Translations under genes and position numbers: made by a program
The notes under the pieces: generated by a model
Told to the model about the DNA's origin: nothing
The model's input: only the letters and a program-made list of their open reading frames with translations
Database searches by the model: none
Shown here: positions 26,337 through 39,190 of the stretch, piece after piece
Layout of the letters: every line of letters starts with the position of its first letter
Numbering within the stretch: the stretch's first letter is position 1
Source: Isoetes taiwanensis
Taxonomy: Eukaryota; Streptophyta; Lycopodiopsida; Isoetales; Isoetaceae
DNA: 64,000 nucleotides
NCBI GenBank assembly: GCA_021234155.1
Contig: JAJEKV010000054.1
Location: 1,777,468-1,841,467 of the forward strand
Direction: 5' to 3'

Positions 26337-26690
26337 CTGATTTAGTTGAGGCTCGAAATCCATTTCGTCTCCACTGGAGTTCGCCATTTGCTGTGTTTCG
26401 TATTGCTCCTCAGCCTTGTTAACACTAGACTGAATCTGCTCCTCTTCACAGACCTCTTCTTGTGACAGATACTTGCTGATCTCGCCTTCTTTGTTAGTTG
26501 TGGCATTTTCTGCAAGCCTATACTTCTCCACAATGCCAAGTAAAAACTGTTTGCTGGGTTGTGCAATATTTTCCCCTTCCTTTTTGCCTAGAGCATTCAG
26601 ATTAATGCCTGCTCCACGAATGAGACTGAGCATTTCCGGCCTAGTTAGCTTGTTCTTGCCCATAAGGGATGCAAGAACTATGGCGCTCAT
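26337..26690 (-). CDS. Element exon 1, SAP-like small protein, copy S3
   Basis: The S3 equivalent of the S2 exon, ending at the same CAG|GTTTTG donor. The core LTRPEMLSLIRGAGINLNAL and the acidic tail ending EPQLNQ are kept. The true N-terminus is uncertain because the two copies differ upstream. Confidence 0.55.
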
Positions 26691-27877
26691 GCAAAGTCGC
26701 TTGCTGCTGAATGACCCTGTTGTTGCTTATCTGCCATTGCTTTGTTCTATCCATACAGATGTTAGGCGGCCCCTTATTCTGCATGATTCTCCTCTGCTAA
26801 CTTAGCTTAGTGCTACTTTTACTAACCGGGAATGCTTCAATCCAAGCCAGCTTTGTCTTTGTGGTGCTGCCGCTAGCTGCAGATGCCGTCTGCTAACTTT
26901 GGCTGCCATTTCCACTACTTGGCATGATGAACTCGGCATCACTATGTACTTACCAGCTTTCATCTTCATGATCGGATTAGGGGAGATCCGCATCCGGATG
27001 TGCAAACCCTAGTTTGCCTTCTGCTACAGTGTTTCCCGTTATTCAACTTAGTATTTTCCTTAATTACATTACGTTTTTACTTAAAAGTAATCCAAATGTT
27101 GACAACTTATTTCCTTCTTACCATTTGGTCTTACCATTTAGTCGTCATTACCTAAACCACTCAAAATTCTTATTCCCTAGGATGTGTGAACCCTATGAAG
27201 GAATATGCCATGGTATCCAACGATTTTTATTTTTCTTTGCCTCCTATATAATCAGTACCATTGGTTAGTATTACCTAATGTCCCTTCTGCCCTGGGTGGT
27301 TTATTCCTTGTTATGCAGATCGTCCCCCTTTATGGGCTGCCATATTATTTGTTATCCGCACCCTGGTGCATCATGTTGTTGCCTTCCTCAGATGTATCAA
27401 ATACTCTTTTAGTTCTTTCAGTTCTTTCATTTGCCTGCCATTATGCTGCTGCCCTCATGCTGCAGTAAATTAATTCCAGAAAATAATATCCTAAGAAATA
27501 CTATGTGATCAAATTACACATGGTTTTATGACCATGTATGCCATCATACCATCATAGTTCCATGTTCCCTAAAAAAATTCCTTTTCTTTACCCTGAGGTG
27601 AACTTGGTTCATTTCATAATCCAACTTCCAGTTCACAATGTCATTGATTTGAGGTGATGCAACCCTGTCAAACTTGCTTTTTATTTTTACGTCCATCAAC
27701 CGGTCAAATATGCACTAACCTGGAAGCATGGTTTGCTTAGTAGATTTGACCTTGCCATTTTCGCTTGTTCACCAATTGTGCAACATATGCCATCGTAAAA
27801 CAAATTGCTGATGTCTTAGTGCTACACCAGATCATGTGAACCAAGTATTTATACTGGACAAAACCGCACGTTAATTT

Positions 27878-27878
<1 letters not shown>

Positions 27879-27905
<27 letters not shown>
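27879..27905. repeat. (TA)n tract
   Basis: About 27 bp of TA at the 5' end of S3, followed by ACAAGTCTTTGTACTATC, the same junction word as the other (TA)n tracts, but here without a satellite block. Confidence 0.9.
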
Positions 27906-27908
<3 letters not shown>

Positions 27909-28219
27909 GTCTTTGTACTATCAATGGGTGACTTCATAGTGGAAGAAGAACTCGTAGTGGAAGCTGAATCGGTCGACATTGCCATATAGTTTCGTATAAT
28001 TTAGTAGTCTCTCTTATCATATGTCATAGGTAAAGCCCAAAGTTTTGTTTGCTCAAGTTAAATTCAAGTATCATATCAGTTAATTTATATGGTGACCTAT
28101 TAATGTCTTTAATGTGCATCTTCTTTGAGATTTTTACCCTCTCAATTGTCCTGTTACACAAATGGAAGTATCCATCTAACCCAAAATCATGATGTTTTAA
28201 GCCAAATCCCTTGACTGAT

Positions 28220-28765
28220 AGCCATTAGTTCAAGCTCACCATTGTTTATTAGAACTTCTAGTAGTCAGAAGTCCACCACTATTTATTAGAACTTCTTCAT
28301 CCACAGAATATGAATGATTCAATGCCAGTGGAAGTGCCATGCTGAAAGCTTATTTCGCAATCCATAATAGTCCTTTTAGAAACTTCAATGGAATTGCTAC
28401 ATCTCTTGCACTCCACATCATTATTTGAGACATTGTTGACTGAAACTATGTTTGATACGTAGTCGCATCTGGCAACAACTAAACTGGTTTTGTAAAGGCA
28501 ATAACTCTGATACTCTTGCCCACTGATTGCGGAACAAATACATGGAGTGTATCTCCATCAAAATCCCCACTATCTTGAATCCTAACTTTAATTGAATAAC
28601 CATCAATTGGTTCGGTAGGACAGGCAAGCTCACCATTGTTTATTAAAACTTCTAGCAGCCATAAGCTCACAATTGTTTATTAGAACTTTTTTCATCAATA
28701 AAATAAAAATGATCCAATGCTGCGCAAAGCGCCATGCTGAAAGCTTGTTTCAAACGTTCCTCTTT
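28220..28765. repeat. Diverged duplication of about 145 bp around a short open frame
   Basis: Segments at about 28228-28370 and 28629-28765 share AAGCTCACCATTGTTTATTA, 'gaacttctagtagtc', 'atgaatgattcaatgc' and GCCATGCTGAAAGCTT words. Between them, the minus strand reads an open stretch with PIDGYSIKVRIQDSGDFDGD and LHVFVPQSVGKSIRVIAF (about 28480-28640). Composition is protein-like, but I do not recognise the family, and it is flanked by repeats, so it may be an exon of a decayed minus-strand gene. Confidence 0.45.
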
Positions 28766-28769
28766 CGAA

Positions 28770-29900
28770 AACTTCAAAATTAGACGTGGTACTTCTCTTT
28801 GCTTCTACATCGCCGAGGAGAGCATCTTGTATGTTCCCCTCCATCTAGGCCTTGTCAATATTCGATGAACTGGTAAGCACGGCGTGCCAACGAATGGTTG
28901 GATGCTAGATTAGGCGCAACCATTTCTCTTTTGGGGGGGGGGAGGAGGGAAGTTTAATGAATCGATTTTCTTTTGCCCATCTGACCATCGCTTATGACCA
29001 AGGTCCGGTGGAGCCATGGCAAAGCTCCAAACTGAAGCTCAAATCACCGTTTTTTATTATCTTGTTTTTTTTTTCTTGCCATGCAATGAAGTATTCCAGC
29101 GTCTATACCTCTGCCATATTGTAAGATCGATTCTTCCAATATTAATTGGTGTAGTTCATGTTGGAACTTTTGTAAACAGGTTAAAATATCTGAATGTCAT
29201 ATGTTTTTATTGTGCAACATTTTCTAGGATGCATGAAGTTGAAGTCATTTTCATTGACTTCTATGTAGAATAGGGCTCATAAGAAATGGTTATAGGTTCT
29301 TTCTCTCTTTTTCATATCAATGCCCCTAATTTTAAGGTTCTAATCTCTGGGCCTAATTTTTCGGTTCTTTGATTTACCTTCTCTGCTCAACAAAGCCCGA
29401 CAGACCTTTAAAAACCATGCTAGAAACGAGAAAAGCGATGCTATCTTCCTATCTTTCTACTGAAACACAAACACATGAGAAGATATGTTGAAGCTGCAAT
29501 CTTATCTTGGAGTGTAGAGCATGCTTTTTCCATGATAATGTCTGCTACTTGGACAATGTCAGGCACCCTAATAAAAGCAATTGCTCATTCGCTGCAGTTG
29601 ATGCTTATTTAGACACTCTTACTCCAGCCAAGACCTAAAGAATCACTTCTGCAATTTACAAACCTTTGTAGTTGGAAGGAAGGTACATTTGCCTCCCATC
29701 TTACTTGATAAACCATTCTAGAACTACGACCTTACAGATCAGAATTTCATTTGCATATCTATGTTACATGTTTACAGTACAACCCTTTCCCATCTTGACA
29801 TGTTGGGTCGCCATTACCTTATGTTTAGTAATCTCCACCTAATCTCTCGCAGTCAGAATCATACAAAACACAATTTGATAGAGTATTCCAATACACCGTA
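28770..29900. other. Gene-poor interval
   Basis: No supported gene. A run of ten G lies at 28935-28944. Open frames are short and unrecognised. Confidence 0.4.
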
Positions 29901-29904
29901 GAGT

Positions 29905-30180
29905 AGCTGTGGCATATGATACACTTGATGACTCACATATAATCCAATTCTTGCCTGTGTCTTCACTTTCCCAAACACAGACCCAAAGAACTCATTCAGA
30001 GATAGGCCCATACAAATATGGTGTAAAATCAGGCAGCCCTACCATTTCCCTAGTTGTGGCATATGATCCACTTGATGAATCACATAAAATGCAGTTCTTG
30101 CCTATGTCTTCCCTTTCCCGTACACAGACCCAAAGGACTCATTCCAAAATAGACCCTGTACAAATATGGTGTATCACCCT
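29905..30180. repeat. Tandem duplication, period about 145 bp
   Basis: Two copies (about 29909-30030 and 30054-30175) share GTGGCATATGAT, CTTGATGA(C/A)TCACAT, TTCTTGCCT(G/A)TGTCTTC and ACACAGACCCAAAG words. A plus-strand frame of 114 codons spans both, giving two copies of a peptide with AYD(T/P)LD(D/E)SH. Since the period keeps this frame open, a protein repeat is possible, but nothing else supports a gene. Confidence 0.6.
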
Positions 30181-30249
30181 GGACACGTCGTCTTTTAATT
30201 ATATCACGTTGTTGGTGAAAATGCTGGAACACGATCCTATAGTAAAAGG

Positions 30250-33200
30250 ATAGTTGTCAGAGATCTAACATCAATTAGAAATATGCGGGCTTGAAGTAAT
30301 GCCACAAAAGTCCAAATATCAATCGTCCTTTGCACTCTATTATAAGCTCAGGACAAAATGGATCAGCATTAGAATCAAAGAACTGGTAAAACATAGCATA
30401 AACAATAATCGTGAGCCAAATTCATCACTGCAATTCGGTTCAAAGCAGGAAAAAACCCAGCCTGCGGGAATTAATGCAAAAGAGAGCTACTACAATTCTT
30501 CATGTTAGAGCAAAAAACGAGCAAAAAAACGAACAGTTGGGAGTATAGGGAGACATGAAGCTGATGCCTAAATTTTTCTGGGCTAAGCAATCTATCGTGG
30601 TCAATATTGCTAGAACCTACTAGCTGAAATTGCTAACAAAATTGTTGGATCATGATTTATCTGCAGCAAAGAACTAAATAGACGAGGATCTGAGATCATA
30701 GTTAGTGCCACAGCGGGTTTTTGCAACCACACATCAAACTCTGCAATGAAGGGAGCAGATTGAAAGATCGAGAAATGTTAAACTGTTTAAAGCACAAAGA
30801 TTTATGGCTATATTGGAAGCAAGGATAGGACTGGAATGAAATTTACAGAGCTATAAGTAGGGATTAAAAAATACCTGGATGGAGGATCCCATGCAGGCAG
30901 CTTTGTTAATCGAATCTCTGGAGGCTAATTGAACCTCTTATCTTAAAAAGTGAAGGCTTCAGTTGTCAAAATAAGGCAAGTCACCATGTCAAACATTTTG
31001 GAAGTGGTAAGAGGCAACATAATATATTTCACAACATGCTATGTTTACCTTCATTGAATGAGGCGCAAAAACTTGTTGTCATATCCAATTCCCTCGCAGC
31101 ATCAGATCCATTAACATTCCCCAACAAACTGCGGTCAAGATTTTGTTTCAAATGCATTTACGTAACTGTGCCAGACATTCTCAGCGAGTAGTAGCTAGAA
31201 CTACCCCAACTTATTTGGTTCTAAACTCAACAAACTCAGCTGAATATTCTAAGAAAATGAATTAGGCATACCGGCAATGTTGGACAACCTCTTCCAAATG
31301 TCTAAATGTTAATCTATAATGAAGTCTTACCATGCCCAAAATTAAAAAACTATCTGCATGCATATGTGGTTTGCAAGAAACTCACAAGTATGTGGATATG
31401 AGAGAATCATATTCAGTTAACTCTCACAACAGCGATGGTTGCAAATAAATGCTGTTTTATCTTTGAGTTTCTGCCGAGCAGTTGCGTGCAAGGAATGCCA
31501 AATAAATTATGACATTGCGCTCAAGCAAACAACGATCTATAATGGCAATGTTCTCAATCCTGAGCACCTGAAAGTACCACAGCATATTTTCCAACCAGAA
31601 TGGGCTCGCCCACCTATACATCTAACTGCACAGACCAGACACCATCTTCTATTTCAATGTACAGCGACACAGAAAACTTACCTGCTTTCTCAATTTTGCA
31701 AACAATCCCCTCTCGATCCAAAAGCCAAATCGATGCTTACCAACACCATCCGCCAAACGCATTCTTCGATCTAACCTCAGTGGCCTCAAATGAAGATTTG
31801 GTAGCCACCATCAGCTGATATTTAGAAAAATCTGTATAGAATCATTTGGTAGATAACGTGTGCTGGGATATAGAATAATTGCCATGATATCTGTATCAGT
31901 ATTTGTCAATGCCAAAAAAATTCAAACATCCATTCCTACTTCATGAAATATATCAGAATGTAATAATGATGCATGGGACAAAATCGAAGAGTCCTGGCTC
32001 TTCATAAATATTTCCAAAACTCACTTTAAGCTTAAATTTATCCTGGCCTACTCTCAGATACCACTCATTTATAAAAGCGACCTGAAATTTACCATCTCCA
32101 GGACTGATAATCTGTTACTTCCAGGGAAAATGTCTATCACCATAAGTATGAATGGAGTGCTCAACATGACCAAAGGGCACAAACTCTGCAACACCTCAGT
32201 CCATTCTATCACTTTTTCCCACTTGTTACTTTCAACCTGGACAGTATACTAACCCCATCTTAAACAACATAGTTCACCTTTTCAGCATTCACCAAAGCAA
32301 AATACAAAGCTTCCTAGCAGAGAACTCAGCCTGCATGCATCTACCTCCATGCTGCCCATCTTCATAGTTCAAACAAATATTTGGACTGATAATTCTAACC
32401 TTCAGGTCAGCATATGCTCATGCAACCTCTTTAAGAAACCTCAACATCAATTTGGGCCGCATTAGTGGGATGATCTGGCGCTGCAAAATTCTTATTTATG
32501 AATTTTATAATCTAACTATGTTCATCAGCTACACATTATGCAATATCAAAGGGGCTCAACTATAGTGCAACGTAACCTTGCCCATGAATGCAACTAAAAG
32601 GCCCATAAACCCTGCAAGTCGCATTTGTCTTGGAATGTCATCATTTACATCCAAAGGCATTTGAAGAATTTGCATCTAGCGGACACCGAAACAAAACGAA
32701 ACACCAGAACAGTGGCAACAGAATTGGCTGGGTCGCTTTACCTTTGTTCACACCGTCAAACTAGGATTGATGTATTACATGAGAAAGAGAGCCAAAATGA
32801 ACAGTCAATTCTAATGAAGAACGAAATACCAGGGCAATGCCCACAAAAATTACATAAAACCATAATAGATGAAAGGCAAATTCCATTAAATATACTGCTA
32901 AAATGCCGTTTCCAAGCCAGATTGAAAATTGACACAGAGGAATGAGATATAGCGCTCGAGCTGCTTTAGCTTGCAACAACTGCTATTTACATGAAAGTTT
33001 TTGCCTATGAAAGATGCAACTGTGTTACTTTGTTGCTTTACTAACCTGACATGAATTCTAAAAGCCCTGCTCTCCTGTGCAAAATCCCAGCTCTAATTTA
33101 TGTCTGCACATGTAAATGCATTGAAGACAATACTTTGACCCTGTTTCCAACCACATCATATAAAATTGAAATTCACGTATAACCTTACATGATGGAGCAG

Positions 33201-34600
33201 ATGAGGCCTTTAAAAGTTTAACTGTATGATGTAATAAATTGCACTCCTCCATCTGCAGCCTCTTCTAAATGTTCACGGGGCCACATAAGGTCAATTGATG
33301 GCTTTATGGATTGTTATTTCGAAGCAATAGATGGCCAAAAGAGGCATGCTCTAGCCTGTACTACCATAATTTTTTCAGCCCAATGCTCGCCATCAGTAAC
33401 CAGCAAAGACAAAACTGGAATCTCAGTTTCATGGGCCTCTATTGCTATGTGATATGAAGACGCATCCAAAAAGGTAAATAATGGCATAAAAGTTCAATAG
33501 TCACTGAATGCAAGCAAAACTAAACCAGCAAACTGTGATTAAAAAACTGCTCCAAGATAGCAAATATTTATCTGCCTTGCATACCTTTAAAGGATTAAGC
33601 TGATGTTGAGTGACATATTGCAACTTTAAGTTTTGCAAAATCAACTTTTCCTTTGGATCTTCAGCTAGTTCTTTTCTTCGAAAACATAAAATATACATGA
33701 CCGCCTGTTCAAGGACAAAACCACCAAGGCAAATTAAAACATATCAAAAGCATCTTTGCTTTGCAACCAAAACGGAATGCCAGTGCACTAGCTTGCAGTA
33801 TTTAAAGCCTTGCTATTTAAGCTCAATTAAAAAACCAAATAAACAAAAAGAATACACACAAAAATGCTTAATATAATCTACCTATCCAAAGATGATGTCA
33901 CAGCAGACAGAGGAAGATATTTTGCACGAAGATATTCGGAAGATATTCTTTGCAGGAGGAATCCTGAAAATTAGAGATGAAATGCCGTTTCAAAGCCAGA
34001 TTTAAAGCCTACATTGGATATCAAATCATGGGCTGCTCTAAACAGAGAGGAACCAGAGAGACGCATTCATAACTGTACCATACGGTTTGCACGGATGGAA
34101 AGGGATTCGAACCCACAATCGTTGCATATCATTGCAAAAATCCTCCTTCAAGCAGAGACAAAATCAAGAACAAAAATTGCCAAAATGCAGAAGCTCACCT
34201 ACAAACAAATTGGGCAAAGGAATTCGGCATCCAAAGCCTTGAATTTTTCCTGGTCTTGGATCACAAAATGCCAAGACAATGCGAGAAGATTGTTCTCAAA
34301 TGCGCCCTTTGATCTTCTTTAGCAGAGAACCATTCTGGCAATTCATCCTAGCATATGCTATGCTGTTGATGCTAACCTGATGAAAAAAACCAAACGCATT
34401 AAATTACATCAATCACGACTTGAGCAGCTGAACAAATTGAGGCTGTGAAGTAACTGATTTTCCAGCGCTATGAGAAGTATTGGATAGGATGAAATCAGCG
34501 GAACCCAAAATCCATTTCAAGAATAAAGACCGTGACATAGAAAAAAGTTTTGTTGTATGCACTGCAATAGAACTCGAAAGCTAAAAAGGAGAATCCTGAA
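30250..34600. other. Gene-poor interval with possible introns of a minus-strand gene
   Basis: Long A/T-rich DNA with short open frames on both strands and no recognisable motif. A tRNA-like B-box (GGGTTCGAATCCC) occurs on the minus strand near 34108, without a matching A-box or acceptor stem. Nothing here can be annotated as a gene with confidence. Confidence 0.35.
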
Positions 34601-34628
34601 ACATTTGCATAAAACAGGAAGAAATTTT

Positions 34629-34868
34629 TTACCTATTTGCAAAAACCCTTGTCAATGCTCTAGAAATCGCACCGGCCATGTACAGAATCAGACAGAGGTC
34701 GGACACAGACGATGAACATGCTAAAGAAAGATTGCAAGGCTGGTCAAAAACACATATAAGCCAGCTGTGCGCGGCTGGCCAAGAACAATGGAAGCCCGCG
34801 CCAGCAGAGATCTTGAGATTCATCAAGCTGCTACGAAAACTTAGACAGAAGACACCAACGGCACACAA
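34629..34868 (-). CDS. Possible exon of an unknown minus-strand gene
   Basis: An open stretch of 79 codons ends exactly at an AATAG|GTAAAA donor-like site. It is Cys/Ser-rich with LYMAGAISRALTRVFAN at the end. The opposite strand is also open (65 codons, MYRIRQRSDTDDEHAKERLQ), so the coding strand is uncertain. No family is recognised. Confidence 0.2.
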   Translation of the reverse strand: MCAVGVFCLSFRSSLMNLKISAGAGFHCSWPAAHSWLICVFDQPCNLSLACSSSVSDLCLILYMAGAISRALTRVFANR

Positions 34869-35239
34869 TAAATAAAATCTTAAATAAAACGAACCTGATT
34901 TGAAGCTGTGATAGACCCATGCGACCCTCTTCCTACAGCCCTGCCAGATCCATGCAAGAAAGAGGGCTGCCTAAGATTTTGTCATAATCTTCTGCTTTTT
35001 AAAACAACCTATAATTCTGTGCAACACGGGAATGCTTGCACCCAAATGCATATCCGATTACATTTCTTGAATCAGAGGTCGAATTCTCAAGAATCAGATA
35101 AAAGGGGCTTTTGCCGGGGCTTATTTGGGAAGATCTGTTAGAAATAAAATTCTTTTATCTCAATGTTACTCTAATACTTTGCATTGCATCTCGTTCATCT
35201 GAAGACAATAAGGAGCAGCGATTAGAAGGTAACCCACCG

Positions 35240-35295
35240 GTAAAACTGAAGACAAATCGCCATAAAGTTTGGCGATGGCGCCAGCAACTGCTCTC
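35240..35295 (-). CDS. Possible small exon of the same minus-strand gene
   Basis: After a pyrimidine-rich TTTTTGCAG acceptor, the minus strand reads AVAGAIAKLYGDLSSVLP and meets an ACCG|GTGGGT donor-like site. The DNA further upstream on the minus strand (35300-35640) is richer in C/G and could be the leader. The product is unknown. Confidence 0.25.
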
Positions 35296-35823
35296 TGCAA
35301 AAAGGGAAATGAAAGTGTTAGATTATGCAAACAATGCAAGGATCAAGAAATTTGGAAAAAGCCAATGGAAAATCCCTTGCCTTTCTTCGAAAAAGCAAGC
35401 AGAGCAAAGAATCAAGCAAGCAGGCTACGAAATGAAAATAACTTTGCCCTCTTTCGGCATTTTAGCAGAACAGTAGTTCAGGCAAATCCCAGATTCGACT
35501 GGTCGAAGGTAGCAACTAAGGCTTGGTCTGTAACAGAGCTACAAAACCGATTACCTAAACATTCTGCCGGAGTTCCGCCGTTGTCGTAGGGAGAAGTAGA
35601 AAAGTGAAGAGCAAAATTCGACGGTCTGGATTAAAAGCCCCAATTTAATTCCTCAAATCCGACGTCACAAATCAAAAGCCCCAAATAAAGGGGTCATTTA
35701 AGGTGGCTTATTTGGGGGCTTAATGGGCGATCGGATCCGAGATGGACGGCCGAGATTTAATTGTCTACACACATCTACACACAAATATAATTGTATATAT
35801 ATAAGAGATATATATGATATATA

Positions 35824-37185
35824 TATGTTCTTATGTTTGTCCTCCTAAATCCGACCGTTGATCCGAGATCCTACGGCTCACGTGGCTTTGGGACGTATCC
35901 TACGGCCCAGATGGCTTGGGAGTTTGTGTATAGACTATATGTAAGCGATCCTACGGTCCAGGTTGATTTGATCACGATCGTCGGTCCGAGATCTGACTCA
36001 CATTGCTTTGGGACACATCCTACGGTGCACATGGCTTTGGGAATTATATGTAATCGATCCTATGGTCCAGGTTGTTCTTGATCTTGATCGTCGATCTAGG
36101 ATCCTACGGCTCATGTTGCTTTAGATTTTTGCCACATGGCACGATCTCGGCCCTTGATCGGGTCCAAGATCCCTCGCCCCGTTGAATGCTCATCCTTTAA
36201 GGAAAGGCTTTTAAAATTTTTATGTTGTGTGGGGGATTTGAACCCTGGTCATTGACCCCCCAGCCCCCCATTCTAACCACTAGACCAAGCATTAATTCTA
36301 TGAACAAATTATGTTTCAAATATACTTAAGGGTAACAATCCAGTTAAGATAAAATGGGGTATAACATTCTAACTAGTTCAAAAGAGTTCTGGAATGTTCT
36401 GGAAGGCTCTAGAAAGTTCTAGAATCTTCTAGAAAGTTCCAAAATATTCTAGAAAGTTCTAGAACATAATCTGGAGGGAATCTATGAAAATTCTTCCAGA
36501 AAGTTTCAAATTGTTCTAATAGGTTCTAGAATGTTCGAGAATGTAGGAATCCATGGGAAGGTAAGAGAATCTAGGGAAATGCTTCCAGAAAGTTCTAGGA
36601 TATTTTGAAAGTCTCAGAATGTTCCAGAAAGTCTTAGAATGTTCCAGAAAGCCTTAGAATGTTCTAAAAAGTTCTAGAATGTAAAGGAATCCAGGAGAAT
36701 CTAACGGAATCTAAGAAAATCTCATAAAATGTGAGAGAATCTAGGAAAATGTTGACGTAAGGGAATCTCTTAAAATCTAGGGGATCTAAGGGAATCTTCA
36801 TAAAATCTAAGGCAATCTAGGAAAATGTTGATGAAATCTTAGAGTATCTAAGGGAATCTTTATAAAATCTCTTTGAATCTCATATAATGTAAGGGAACCT
36901 AAGGCAATCTCATAAAATCTAAAGGGATCTAAGGGAATTTAAGGGGATCGTCATAGAATCTTGGAGAATCTACGGAAATCTAATGGAATCTAGAGGGAAT
37001 CTTATAAAATTTAGAGGAATCTCCACGAAACCTCCAAGAGAACCTTGGTAGAATCTTAGAGAATCTATGAATTTAGAGTATTCTCAAGACATTCTTTTAG
37101 AATGTAGGGCACGACAAGAACTTGCAGCATAGGAACATGCTAAAACTCGAACATGCACCGTAGGACGCATTAAATTTCTTGTATA
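35824..37185 (-). repeat. Inverted repeat arm 2 (1.36 kb)
   Basis: The reverse complement of 22717-24083, with the same parts in order: GCCGTAGGATC stretch (about 35850-36180), tRNA-like head (box B 36234-36244, box A 36277-36287, minus strand) and satellite (36360-37075). Its satellite end faces the (TA)n in front of element A. Confidence 0.88.
36222..36300 (-). mobile_element. tRNA-derived SINE head, arm 2 copy
   Basis: The minus-strand equivalent of 23606-23680, with GGTTCAAATCC and TGGTCTAGTGG boxes. An extra C-rich insertion lies between the boxes. Confidence 0.55.
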
Positions 37186-37207
37186 TACTTATATATTTCT
37201 TGTATTT

Positions 37208-37209
<2 letters not shown>

Positions 37210-37293
<84 letters not shown>

Positions 37294-37316
37294 TATAGAT
37301 ATATATATATATATAT
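37210..37316. repeat. (TA)n tract with AGATATAGATA variant
   Basis: TA repeats ending in ATATAGATATAGATATATAT just before CCCGCCATAACGC. The same ending occurs at 44781-44815 before the second terminal repeat, so it is part of the repeated unit or was copied with it. Confidence 0.93.
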
Positions 37317-38521
37317 CCCGCCATAACGCTAGTACAACTGTCCCTGGCCCTAGGATCAGTGCAGTATAAAGGTGTAACTCCAAACCCTTAATTTTGATGC
37401 ATCACTCTAAGTTGTTAAGCTTCTATCTCACCTTAACCTTGCTGGGCACTATGGGCACACCTTATGTGCACTATGGTTTTAACACTAAACTTTTATTCTA
37501 ACCTTCTAGCATGTCTGGCAGAATAGCTTGTTGCTCTCTATGCTTGGTTTTCATTCTCTTGTTGGGGATACCTCATTTACCCTAATATTGTATTTCACGT
37601 TGGGTCTCTAGTGGCTCACATATGTGTAAGAACCTCTACTGGTCTAGATTATAGTTTTTCTACATGACACTTAGGTTTTGATATTGTGCTGATGTTCCTG
37701 ACCAGCGCTGTATCTTCTTAAGGTAGATGGGTAGACTTCTTGAACATTATTTTCGCATTGATCCAATCTTATCCTCATTGTCTCATTATTTTCGGCATTT
37801 ACCAATTTCAAGATTTTCATATCTTATTACTGGTGTGGTATTGATGTATGGCCTTACCAATTTCTTTGGTTACCCTTTTCAATTTTTGTTAAAATGACCT
37901 TTGTTGGATACAAGCGGCATACTTGGTTGCCCTTGTTGACACCATGGTTACCACTTGGGACAATTTTGTCGGAGTTTTGGTATTTATTAACCACTCAAGG
38001 GTCTCCTTTCGTAGGAATAATCCTTTAAATGCATTTTTTTTCGTATAAGGTTCTTTTTCGTACTATGGCATTTTTTCGTATAGTGACAAGTTAAAAACTA
38101 ACAACTGTTGACCATTATCCACCATATTTCTTGGCATGTGATAAACCCATGGTCTGCGATAACCTATTGCTACTGCCTGTGTTAACCTAACATTCTCCTA
38201 ATACCGCTTCTCGAATCTTCGGCGCCATTGCCTTTTGCAATCATGCTTGAACCTGCTGCTCTAAGGATGCTGAGGAGATCGGATTGCACAAAAATCTGCT
38301 TGTCTTGTATCTTTTTACATTTGGGCTATTTGCTTTGGAAAACACAGTGCGATTGCAACACCTCCGGCTTTGGCATATGTCGGCATTTGCTAAATCTATA
38401 TGGCAAATAAAGTGTTTGGCTTTATAATCCCATCTGGAATAACCTCTATTTTGCATTAAGGCAACTTGTGTGCCTCCTGGCAACTGCGCCATACTGTCTT
38501 TGTTGTTGGTGCCTCCAAGAT

Positions 38522-38859
38522 ATGATGAAGGATGGTAAGAATGAAAAAGCCGGCACTAGGGCTTATCTCTTAAATCGATCAAGAGTCTTTGGCATTGATC
38601 TTGCACCTATTTGCAAAGGGAGAATGAAGTTGTGGCTCAACCATCCAAGCAATTGCTAATGAAGGTGGTTGCTAAATATCAATTTGGATTTGCCTCCTTC
38701 TAAGCGGCTCGGCGGGATCAAGAAATTTATCTCTCAAAGTGGTGAAGGACCCGGCAAAGATGGTCCGGGCGTAGTCTCTGTGGATCTTTGTAGAAAGCAG
38801 AGGCATGCAACAACTTCACTGATGACGAATTTGATGACATCGACATTCAGCCTAATCAG
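38522..38859 (+). CDS. Element exon 1, SAP-like small protein, unit 1
   Basis: The unit 1 counterpart of 46026-46361, ending in QPNQ at CAG|GTTTTG. It is a decayed copy and its frame is not open throughout. The family core (R.YLLN, GIDLAPICK and the acidic DDEFDDIDIQPNQ-type tail) is still visible across frames. Confidence 0.5.
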
Positions 38860-39084
38860 GTTTTGTGTTTGTTTACAGCTCTTAAATATTTGTAATTGGT
38901 GTGTCTTAACCCATTGCAGTCCGCTACTGCACCACATAAATAATCTTCCCATCATTCTGATGGATGCAAATGTGGCCTGAGTAAGAGGCTTACAACAGCG
39001 CATCTAAGCCCCTGTTATATGGTGCATACTCATATTGATTTCAATTTATTCCTTCTATTTCTTTTCTGTTTTAAAGAAAGATTT

Positions 39085-39190
39085 GGTGAGGGGCGATAAG
39101 CTATGTTGAACCGCTGCTTACCTGCTATCCCGAACCTTGTTACCTTCTTTAAGCTAACTTGGGTTTTGTGGGTGTGCGGTGGCGGTTCTA
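39085..39190 (+). ncRNA. Conserved pLTR hairpin module, unit 1
   Basis: GGTGAGGGGCGATAAGC, GCTTACCTGC, then about 48 nt to a degraded right arm (GTGTGCGGTGGCGGTTC) where the sister copy has GTGCAGGTAACTGGTTC. The degraded arm falls on a CAG site, in line with the site-specific error pattern. Confidence 0.5.

Larger units (their letters stand above)
24791..27878 (-). mobile_element. Solo terminal repeat S3 of a Penelope-like element
   Basis: Almost identical to S2, so the two come from a recent duplication or from insertion of close relatives. It carries exon 1, the hairpin module and the 3' CTAGGGACTGATAA block, and its 5' end abuts (TA)n at 27879. There is no RT. It is a fossil copy. Confidence 0.75.

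Noticed and set aside
28479-28640. RNA polymerase largest subunit fragment, because of a DFDGD word followed by VFVPQS
   Set aside because: Residues around it do not match the NADFDGD context of RNA polymerase, and no neighbouring conserved blocks exist. It is left as an unknown open stretch.
34040-34120. tRNA gene on the minus strand (GGGTTCGAATCCC present)
   Set aside because: No A-box, no anticodon stem and no acceptor pairing could be found at the right distance.
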